Below, in pieces: positions 58,625 through 64,000 of a DNA stretch of 64,000 nt. Source of the stretch: JARDZU01 sp963730285 (lineage in GTDB: Bacteria; Actinomycetota; Acidimicrobiia; Spongiisociales; ZC4RG35); NCBI GenBank assembly GCA_963730285.1, contig CAVSQY010000006.1, positions 166,588-230,587 on the forward strand, written 5' to 3'. The notes beneath the pieces are model-generated. The model saw nothing but the letters and a program-made list of their open reading frames with translations, had not been told where the DNA came from and did no database searches. Position 1 is the stretch's first letter. Each line of letters starts with the position of its first letter. A program made the translations under genes and the position numbers.

Positions 58625-58668
58625 ACGTGGATTATGGGCGCACGGGTTGCCTTGGGAACAATCTCCCC
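58625..58668. repeat. Right copy of the trxA-upstream repeat
   Basis: Both blocks of the left copy are present and closer together (4-base gap). It is embedded in the promoter region of trxA. Confidence 0.85.
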
Positions 58669-58681
58669 TGACCTAGTGTTG
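58654..58681 (+). promoter_or_regulatory. SigR/SigH-type promoter of trxA
   Basis: GGGAAC (58654-58659) and GTTG (58678-58681) are 18 bases apart. This fits the actinobacterial thiol-stress ECF consensus GGAA(T/C)-N18-GTT known from Streptomyces SigR and Mycobacterium SigH, which control thioredoxin genes. The sigma factor itself is not in the window. Confidence 0.6.
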
Positions 58682-58718
58682 ACGTCAGCGAACCCGAATT
58701 CATCAGAAAGGCGCAGCC

Positions 58719-59129
58719 ATGGCCACAGTGGCCCTGACAAAAGACACATTCGATCAGGCGATCAAGGACAACGAGACCGTGCTCATCGACTTCTGGGCAG
58801 CATGGTGTGGACCATGTCGATCGTTCGCTCCGACCTACGAGTCTGCGTCCGAGAAGTACGACGACATCGTATTTGCCAAGGTCGACACCGAGGATCAACC
58901 CGAGCTCGCCCAAGCCTTTGGAATCCGTTCCATCCCCACTCTGATGGTGTTCAGGGACCAGATCGTCCTCTATGCCCAGCCTGGGGCCCTTCCCGGGAAC
59001 ATGCTGGAGGACTTGATCTCACAGGTCAGGGACCTCGACATGGACGATGTGCGGGCTCAGGTCGCCTCTCAGGAGGAGAATCACGATCATGAGCACGACC
59101 ATGACCAGGAGCACGAGCACAGCCACTGA
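58719..59129 (+). CDS. trxA: Thioredoxin with His-rich C-terminal tail
   Basis: This 136-residue thioredoxin has the redox motif WCGPC with Cys30 and Cys33, DFWAAWCGPCRSFAPTYE, and the cis-Pro in SIPTLMVF. A normal thioredoxin ends near residue 105-110; here about 25 more residues end with HDHEHDHDQEHEHSH (residues 122-136), a likely Zn/Ni/Cu binding tail. The ATG has a GAAAGG ten bases before it. The promoter matches thiol-stress control. Confidence 0.92.
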   Translation: MATVALTKDTFDQAIKDNETVLIDFWAAWCGPCRSFAPTYESASEKYDDIVFAKVDTEDQPELAQAFGIRSIPTLMVFRDQIVLYAQPGALPGNMLEDLISQVRDLDMDDVRAQVASQEENHDHEHDHDQEHEHSH

Positions 59130-59140
59130 CCCACGGTCAG
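59126..59140. terminator. Small hairpin between convergent trxA and membrane-protein genes
   Basis: CTGACC-CAC-GGTCAG contains both convergent stop codons. It is short and lacks T runs, so at best it is a weak bidirectional terminator. Confidence 0.3.
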
Positions 59141-59913
59141 CCTGAACGACACCCCACGATCACTGTTTCCAGGTTTCCGGTCGGTATCTCGTCGAGTTTG
59201 ACGTCAATCACACAGCGTGAGTAGCCACCACTCTGGGCGGTGAAACGGGCTCTCTGTGTCTCGGTCGACTGAATCGGCCGGTCCTCATAGGCGAACTCTC
59301 CAGGTGGATTGGTCACGTCGACGATCTGCGAGCCGTTGATCAGATACGAGCGCAGGGCGGCACCGGCGCTGCCACCGGCCCTGCCCGCCCGCTGCAGTGT
59401 CCCGTCCACAACGACCTGTTCGACCAAGGCCTGTTCCTGGTCGTATGTCGGATCACACCAAGAGCGTTGGACGGTGAGGTCGCAGTTGATCGTGATCCCA
59501 ACACCCGCACTGATGATTATCAGTGCCACCACTCCCCCGCCGATCACCGATTGGCGTCGCACCCGTGGCGCCGCCCACCAGACAATCAAGGAGGCAGCGG
59601 TGCCAACCAGCAGCGCAGCCCATCCGAGCCGCACCCAGGTTCTCGACGAGGTCTCGTCCGCAGTCAGGCCGATGACCACCATCGCACCGAACACGGCGAA
59701 TCCGGTGAGAAGCCAGCGGATGAGTGTTGCCCGCTGTGGGTCTTCCTTGCGCAACGAGTTGATGGCGAAGACCAAAAGACACGCTGCCAGGCCAGTCTGG
59801 ATCCATTCCAAGATGCGAGAGCCCCCCGGTGACCAGATCAGAAGCAGGCCCCAGAGCAAAAACGCGAATGCGGTGAAGGCGAGCAGGATCGCCGGAGTGC
59901 GTCGAGCGCTCAT
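59137..59913 (-). CDS. Membrane protein of unknown function (258 residues)
   Basis: Four or five membrane helices (ILLAFTAFAFLLWGLLLIW, GLAACLLVFAIN, FAVFGAMVVIGL, LGWAALLVGTAASLIVWWA and SVIGGGVVALIIISAGVGI) are followed by an extracytoplasmic C-terminal domain of about 100 residues with cysteines (NCDLT..., SWCDP, SRCVID, VGCRSG). No family is recognised. It is downstream of the methyltransferase gene on the same strand (13-base gap). Confidence 0.6.
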   Translation of the reverse strand: MSARRTPAILLAFTAFAFLLWGLLLIWSPGGSRILEWIQTGLAACLLVFAINSLRKEDPQRATLIRWLLTGFAVFGAMVVIGLTADETSSRTWVRLGWAALLVGTAASLIVWWAAPRVRRQSVIGGGVVALIIISAGVGITINCDLTVQRSWCDPTYDQEQALVEQVVVDGTLQRAGRAGGSAGAALRSYLINGSQIVDVTNPPGEFAYEDRPIQSTETQRARFTAQSGGYSRCVIDVKLDEIPTGNLETVIVGCRSG

Positions 59914-59925
59914 CTCAGGAAGCTC

Positions 59926-60672
59926 TCAGCTGGCCTTGCGGTACACCGAGACATGCTGGCCCGACTTCTCGGTGAATCTGCGACGGTCGTACCAGCCCCA
60001 GCGCTCCTCGAGATCGAAACCAGCCAGACGACCCATCAGGTCCAGCTCCGAGGGCCATGCATAGCGGACTCTGACCGGGAGGACCACGGTGCTGCCATTG
60101 GCCAGTCGTCGTATGTGGTGAGAGACGACAGTCTGTCCCACGGAATCGTGAATCGACATTTCGAAGGCATGTTCGCTCTTGGACGAGATGGAGGAGACAC
60201 CGATTCGTGTCCCATACTGGTCGAATCGAGAGAGGTCGGGTACGAAAGCGTCCAACACGAAGCGGCCGCCGGGTTCGAGAGCAGCGGCCACATTCATGAA
60301 GCATTCGATCTGGCGAGCCTGGTCGGGCAGTGTGAACAACGTGTTGAAGGGCAGATACACGAGGGGGAAGGTCTCCTCCTCCTCCACTTCCACTTCGGCG
60401 AAATCGCCCATTAGAACCGTGATCTCATCTCCACCTGGTTTTGCGCGGAGAAGGGCCACCATGTCGTCGCTGATGTCTATCCCGGTCACCGACACGCCCG
60501 CCCGGCTGAGCGGCAGGGCAACGCGGCCCGAGCCGACAGCCAACTCGAGCGCTCGTGGCGGATCGCCGGCAAGTGGGCGCAGGAACGCGACCTCGGAATC
60601 GATGTCGGCGAAGATCTCGTCGTAGTACGGGGCCCAGGTTTCGCCGTAGGTGCGAATCTCATAGTCGCGCAT
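59926..60672 (-). CDS. SAM-dependent class I methyltransferase
   Basis: The 248-residue protein has the SAM-binding motif LELAVGSGRVALPLSRAG, then VTGIDISDDMVALL and VYLPFNTLFTLPDQARQ, and the PGGRFVLDAFVPD strand, all typical of small-molecule methyltransferases. The substrate is unknown. It shares an intergenic promoter region with the divergent YbaK-like gene. Confidence 0.82.
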   Translation of the reverse strand: MRDYEIRTYGETWAPYYDEIFADIDSEVAFLRPLAGDPPRALELAVGSGRVALPLSRAGVSVTGIDISDDMVALLRAKPGGDEITVLMGDFAEVEVEEEETFPLVYLPFNTLFTLPDQARQIECFMNVAAALEPGGRFVLDAFVPDLSRFDQYGTRIGVSSISSKSEHAFEMSIHDSVGQTVVSHHIRRLANGSTVVLPVRVRYAWPSELDLMGRLAGFDLEERWGWYDRRRFTEKSGQHVSVYRKAS

Positions 60673-60719
60673 CCCACGACTCTGGCATCCAGATGGGTCG
60701 GACGCATGTCAATTTCGCC

Positions 60720-60725
60720 TACGCT
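60720..60725 (+). promoter_or_regulatory. -10 hexamer TACGCT of a probable leaderless transcript
   Basis: TACGCT ends eight bases before ATG 60734. Confidence 0.5.
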
Positions 60726-60733
60726 CCGCCTTC

Positions 60734-61225
60734 ATGCCCGCGGACCCGTCGGTAGTCAAAGATCTCGACCGTCTCGGCATCTCGTTCGAGGAGATGCCGT
60801 GCGACCCGGACCTGGCAGACACTGCCGAGTTCTGCGCTGCCTATAGCGTCCCGATTGGGCAATCGGCCAACACCATCGTGGTCGCATCCAGACGGCCGGA
60901 GGGCGAGGTCGCTGCCTGCCTGGTGCTCGCCACCACCCGGCTCGATGTCAATGGGGTGGTTCGTCGCCGCCTCGGTGTGCGAAAGGTGAGTTTTGCCAAC
61001 GCCGAGCAGACCAAATCACTCACCGACATGGAGATCGGAGGTGTCACCATCTTCGGGTTGCCGGAGACACTGCCGATCTGGGTGGATACCCGGGTTCTCG
61101 ATTGTGATTGGGTGGTCGTCGGCGCGGGCACCCGATCAGCCAAGATCAAATTCGATCCGCATCAGTTGAGTCGTCACGATCGATTCGAGCTGGTCCCGGA
61201 CCTGGCTCAAGACCTCTCAACCTGA
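60734..61225 (+). CDS. YbaK/EbsC-type aminoacyl-tRNA deacylase-like protein
   Basis: The 163-residue protein has the fold segments PIGQSANTIVVASRRPEGEVAACLVLATTRLDVNGVVRRRLG and SLTDMEIGGVTIFGLPETLPIWVD of the YbaK/ProX family, which hydrolyse mischarged tRNA in trans. The N-terminal ADPSVVKDLDRLGISFEEMPCDPDL is typical too. Specificity cannot be predicted. Its end overlaps the convergent SURF1 gene by nine bases. Confidence 0.8.
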   Translation: MPADPSVVKDLDRLGISFEEMPCDPDLADTAEFCAAYSVPIGQSANTIVVASRRPEGEVAACLVLATTRLDVNGVVRRRLGVRKVSFANAEQTKSLTDMEIGGVTIFGLPETLPIWVDTRVLDCDWVVVGAGTRSAKIKFDPHQLSRHDRFELVPDLAQDLST

Positions 61226-61948
61226 CCGTTTGGCCGCCCTTCTGATCAGGGCGGCATAGCCGATCAGACCTATGAGGGTGAAGCTGAACCATTGTATGGC
61301 GTATCCGAGATGGGGCCCCTCGTCGTCGAATATCGGTAGGTCGACCGGGATCGGGATCTGATTGGCGTCGACGCCAATCTCGACGATGTAGACCGGGGCC
61401 AGCTGATACGGGACCTGCTGGGCGATCCGATCGACGTCAACCCGATTCAAGGCCACCAGCCGTCCCTCGGCCGGGTCCTTTGGCCCGAGGGCTTGCCTTG
61501 GCTGAGTGGGGTGAATCCAGCCTTCGACTGTCACCATTCCCGCCGGCGGGGGGGCTGCGGAGACGGGCACCCGATCAAAATCGAGCGGCACCCAGCCGCG
61601 ATTGACCAGGATGGCAAGACCGTCCGGGTCGACCAACGGGGTGATCACGTCGAATCCTGCCACTCCGAGATGGACCTGGCTCCTGATCAGGACCTCGTCC
61701 TCGGAATGAAAGATCCCGGTGGCCGTGGCGCGGCGATACTCGAGGGAGTCGAGATCTGTGCCCGCGGCTCCGATCAGCGTTTCGAAGGGAACGGGATCGG
61801 CCCCGAAGCGCGACTCCCCCACCGCATTGGCCAGCCGGCGCTCATCGAGGCGTCTCAGCTGCCAGAAGCCCAGGTTGACAAACACCACAGCCACGATCAC
61901 GACGACCAAATGGGCGATGATCCATCGTGGTGCGAGCAGCCATCTCAA
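61217..61948 (-). CDS. SURF1-family cytochrome oxidase assembly protein
   Basis: This 243-residue membrane protein has N- and C-terminal membrane helices (IIAHLVVVIVAVVFVNLGFWQ and AIQWFSFTLIGLIGYAALI) and the NLGFWQLRRLDER motif after the first helix, with an extracytoplasmic GWVPLDFDR domain between. It helps assemble aa3-type oxidase, so aerobic respiration is implied. Start is TTG 61948, directly after the small gene upstream. Confidence 0.88.
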   Translation of the reverse strand: MRWLLAPRWIIAHLVVVIVAVVFVNLGFWQLRRLDERRLANAVGESRFGADPVPFETLIGAAGTDLDSLEYRRATATGIFHSEDEVLIRSQVHLGVAGFDVITPLVDPDGLAILVNRGWVPLDFDRVPVSAAPPPAGMVTVEGWIHPTQPRQALGPKDPAEGRLVALNRVDVDRIAQQVPYQLAPVYIVEIGVDANQIPIPVDLPIFDDEGPHLGYAIQWFSFTLIGLIGYAALIRRAAKRSG

Positions 61949-61951
61949 GGG

Positions 61952-62128
61952 TCAGGCAGCTAAGGGGATCTCGTCGTCGTCGAGGAGCCCCTGCGTGGCC
62001 GACTCGATGCTCGGCTCCTCGCGTCGGAACGCGGTCGGGACCGACAGCATCGAGCTCGCAGCTTCGTTGCTGATCCGACCCGACTCGATGAGAACTCGGG
62101 CGATGTCGTCAGTCCAATACCAGGGCAC
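61952..62128 (-). CDS. Small conserved-type protein PWYWTDDIARVL (58 residues)
   Basis: The start is GTG 62128, with a strong GGAGG six bases before it. The N-terminal PWYWTDDIARVLIESGRIS recurs in small actinobacterial proteins of unknown function, as far as I recall. The acidic tail ends DDDEIPLAA. It lies three bases before SURF1 in the same direction. Confidence 0.68.
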   Translation of the reverse strand: MPWYWTDDIARVLIESGRISNEAASSMLSVPTAFRREEPSIESATQGLLDDDEIPLAA

Positions 62129-62150
62129 GAGCAACCTCCAATGCGAGCGA

Positions 62151-62168
62151 GAGAGCGGGGACCCGCTC
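62151..62168 (-). terminator. Short GC hairpin after ssb-like gene
   Basis: GAGCGGG (62153-62159) and CCCGCTC (62162-62168) form a tight hairpin in the gap between the SSB-like gene and the 58-residue gene. It lacks a T run and may only weakly terminate. Confidence 0.3.
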
Positions 62169-62199
62169 ACTGTACCCCCGTTGTCAATCCTCGAAATCG

Positions 62200-62544
62200 T
62201 CAATTGCCATCGGCATTTACGACCACGGGCTCCAAGCCATCGACGTCCTTCAGATTGACTTGCTCTGCTACCACCTCGAGCCGCGACCGGCGACCGTCGG
62301 GCGATTCCCAAAATCTCCTCTGCACCGCACCACACACCCAGACGCGTCTTCCTCTCGTGGGTGGGTCGGACCAGAGATCTTCAGCGGGATCCCATAGGGT
62401 CACCGGCACGACGTCGACTCTCTTCCTTGGTGTCTCACTCCGCACCGTCACCAGCAGACGCGCCAGTCGCATGCCGGAGTCGAACTCCCTCAGCTCGGCG
62501 TCGGTCGCCAGACGACCGCATAGAACGACCAGGTTGAGATCCAT
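62200..62544 (-). CDS. Short single-stranded DNA-binding protein (SSB-like)
   Basis: In this 114-residue OB-fold protein LNLVVLCGRLATDAELREFDSG is the SSB N-terminus, with RRVWVCGAVQRRFWESPDGRRSRLEVVAEQV following. It ends GLEPVVVNADGN and lacks the acidic DDDIPF-type tip through which housekeeping SSB recruits partners. It is probably a second, competence- or stress-related paralogue. It has a strong GGGGGGAG ribosome site before the ATG at 62544. Confidence 0.8.
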   Translation of the reverse strand: MDLNLVVLCGRLATDAELREFDSGMRLARLLVTVRSETPRKRVDVVPVTLWDPAEDLWSDPPTRGRRVWVCGAVQRRFWESPDGRRSRLEVVAEQVNLKDVDGLEPVVVNADGN

Positions 62545-62625
62545 GACACTCCCCCCTTGGGTTACTCGTGGGAAGTGCGGATCACACGATCATCCGAGGC
62601 GGGTGTGACAGGATCTGCGATGGTC

Positions 62626-63369
62626 TCAGAGGAGCGCTGCCCGGATCTCGTCGACACCCTCGAAATCGGGGTCTTGCTCGTCGAGCGCCGCAACCAGCTT
62701 TCGCGCTGCCTCCTTGTCACCGGCGGCAAGGGCGACTCTGGCTGCGACAAACCATCGACGCAGCTCCCCCGGTGTTGGCGAGGCGATGAGACGGCCCGGC
62801 TTGATCACCTTCCAGGCCTCCCGGGGGCTCCCCTCATCGAGGAGGAACGAGGCGTAGACGACCCGTGCCTCGTGGGAGACGGTGGCGGTCGGGTCCAGCG
62901 CTTGTAGGCGCTCCCATGTCTTTCGAACATCCGCCTTGCGACCCAAGGCCCGCAGACAATCCATTTCGACAGGCATCTGGATCAGGTCCCCGGTCAGACG
63001 TCGGAAAGTGCGCAGCTCGCGTAGGCCTTCCTCCCAGTTCTCCGTGTAGTACGCGGAAAGACCGAGCATCTCCCGCACCGTGGACGAGCGCGGGGCCAAG
63101 GTCTTGGCCTTGCGTAGCTCGGGCAGGGCGGCGGCGTATCGCTCGTCGGCGAACTGGTTGAGTGCCTTGGCCAGATGGTTCAGGGCCGGGTCTCGCCGGT
63201 CCTTTGGGGTCGATCGCTGTATCTCGTCCCGGACCCACTTGGGAAGCTGGCCCGAGCTGACCGAGGTAACCGTTTGACGCTGCGAATGAATGCGGGTGTC
63301 CCGACCGTCGTGACGGCCGCTCCGGCCTGTGTTGCCCTTGGGCTGGTGTTTGTTGGGAGGTTTGTTCAC
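62626..63369 (-). CDS. TPR-like repeat protein (247 residues)
   Basis: A basic, disordered first 40 residues is followed by tetratricopeptide-like helix pairs: LNQFADERYAAALPELRKAKTLAP, VREMLGLSAYYTENWEEGLRELRTF, AREAWKVIKPGR and GDKEAARKLVAALDEQDP. Role unknown; probably protein-protein scaffold. GTG start at 63369. It lies 40-90 bases from the rrn operon terminator. Confidence 0.75.
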   Translation of the reverse strand: MNKPPNKHQPKGNTGRSGRHDGRDTRIHSQRQTVTSVSSGQLPKWVRDEIQRSTPKDRRDPALNHLAKALNQFADERYAAALPELRKAKTLAPRSSTVREMLGLSAYYTENWEEGLRELRTFRRLTGDLIQMPVEMDCLRALGRKADVRKTWERLQALDPTATVSHEARVVYASFLLDEGSPREAWKVIKPGRLIASPTPGELRRWFVAARVALAAGDKEAARKLVAALDEQDPDFEGVDEIRAALL

Positions 63370-63407
63370 CGGTTATCGGCCTTCGATCGAGATAGGGGGT
63401 CAATCAA

Positions 63408-63441
63408 GAAAGGGCCGCCAACGGTAGTCGGCGGCCCTTTC
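63408..63441 (-). terminator. rrn operon terminator
   Basis: GAAAGGGCCGCC (63408-63419) pairs perfectly with GGCGGCCCTTTC (63430-63441) around a 10-base loop. On the - strand it lies directly after 5S rRNA and is followed by TTG-containing sequence; it would also work in the other direction for weak terminators. Confidence 0.8.
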
Positions 63442-63451
63442 ACGTTAAATG

Positions 63452-63566
63452 CCCGGCGGTGACCTACTCTCCCAGGGGGTTGCCCCCCAAGTACCATCGG
63501 CGCTGACAGGTTTCACTTCCGTGTTCGGAATGGGAACGGGTGGTTCCCCGCCGCTGTAGCCACCGG
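63452..63566 (-). rRNA. rrf: 5S ribosomal RNA
   Basis: The reverse strand has the 5S core (CCCGTTCCCATTCCGAACAC, then GGAAGTGAAACCTGTCAGCGC) and a terminal stem GTCCGGTGGCTACAGCGG... that closes with CACCGCCGGGC. The length of about 115 bases is as expected. The exact ends are estimated from the stem. Confidence 0.93.
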
Positions 63567-63614
63567 ACAAATCTTCAGTTCTCAAAGGCTCTGGAGCTCC
63601 AACGGAACTCCGAT

Positions 63615-63635
63615 CTCCCGGGCCAAGCCCGGGAG
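63615..63635 (-). other. Hairpin in the 23S-5S spacer
   Basis: CTCCCGGG (63615-63622) and CCCGGGAG (63628-63635) are perfect complements around a 5-base loop in the spacer. It is probably a processing or folding element of the precursor rRNA. Confidence 0.5.
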
Positions 63636-63674
63636 GCGAGAACTCCATAGCGAGCACAAATATCGAGGATTCAT

Positions 63675-64000
<326 letters not shown>

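Larger units (their letters stand above)
55668..58668. mobile_element. Second accessory island between duplicated trxA-upstream repeats
   Basis: The 3.0-kb stretch between the two repeats is AT-richer in parts (56520-56760 is clearly below the window average). It contains only genes of unknown function and a truncated mobile-element replication remnant. It has no recombinase. Duplication of the trxA upstream region at both ends suggests insertion at that site or a recombination event that copied it. Confidence 0.6.

Noticed and set aside
58478..59092. Plus-strand frame across the right repeat and trxA
   Set aside because: It overlaps trxA in another frame and the 242-residue gene on the opposite strand; both have better support.
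59309..60064. 251-residue + strand frame opposite the membrane protein
   Set aside because: Composition is Ser/Arg/Pro-rich and unlike any domain, while the - strand frame has clear membrane helices.
63445..63657. 70-residue frame over 5S rRNA and spacer
   Set aside because: It lies on a recognised rRNA gene.

Overview
The window comes from a high-GC actinobacterium. The evidence is a complete Pup-proteasome locus (mpa, dop, pup, prcB, prcA, pafA, pafB, pafC), a DUF4193 zinc-ribbon protein, a GarA-like FHA protein with its FtsR-like MerR neighbour, a deazaflavin-dependent nitroreductase-like protein, many GTG/TTG starts with 1-4 base overlaps, and many TANNNT hexamers 5-9 bases before start codons (leaderless transcription). 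Gene order follows two mycobacterial neighbourhoods (Rv2092c-Rv2115c and Rv1692-Rv1713) and partly Rv1822-Rv1830. I infer a deep-branching, uncultivated class such as Acidimicrobiia, but the window alone cannot prove this.

Layout, + strand unless stated. 1-8.0 kb: Pup-proteasome and PafBC. 8.1-16.9 kb: tatA, tatC, HelY-like helicase, a frameshifted lipid kinase, DUF4193, polyprenol-phosphate glycosyltransferase, GNAT, Nudix, M20 and HAD genes. 16.9-32.0 kb: tlyA-nadK-recN-pyrG-ald-xerD-traR-HD-scpA-scpB-rluB-aroA-cmk-ispH-der, covering ribosome and DNA maintenance, chromosome segregation and precursor biosynthesis. 32.1-32.9 kb: two coupled - strand genes. 32.93-34.22 kb: a tiny island between a 48-bp duplicated 3' half of tRNA-Pro and the intact tRNA gene, with a divergent toxin-like/antitoxin-like pair. 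34.3-45.4 kb: orphan solute-binding protein, pgsA, gcvH-garA-ftsR, D,D-carboxypeptidase, hpt, bifunctional nuclease family, K+ channel, MerR, gcvT and small enzymes. 45.3-47.5 kb (-): tdh and add. 47.5-55.5 kb: AlgH family, rnhB, two-subunit aconitase X, PAS kinase, galE, phosphohexomutase, amidase.

55.67-58.67 kb is a second accessory island, AT-richer in part, lying between two copies of the region upstream of trxA. It carries two leaderless small genes, a truncated replication-protein remnant resembling DUF3987 proteins, a lipoprotein coupled to an exported miniature HNH-core protein, and two unknown - strand genes. 58.7-63.4 kb holds trxA with a SigR/SigH-type promoter and a His-rich tail, a methyltransferase, a YbaK-like deacylase, SURF1, a short SSB and a TPR protein. 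The window ends in an rrn operon on the - strand (terminator, 5S, 3' end of 23S).

The points most worth a second look are the 1.24-kb tRNA-Pro mini-island with no integrase, the 55.7-58.7 kb island with its exported mini-HNH protein, an IspH whose first cluster-ligand cysteine is serine, and two genes apparently started at CTG codons that overlap the preceding stop codon.
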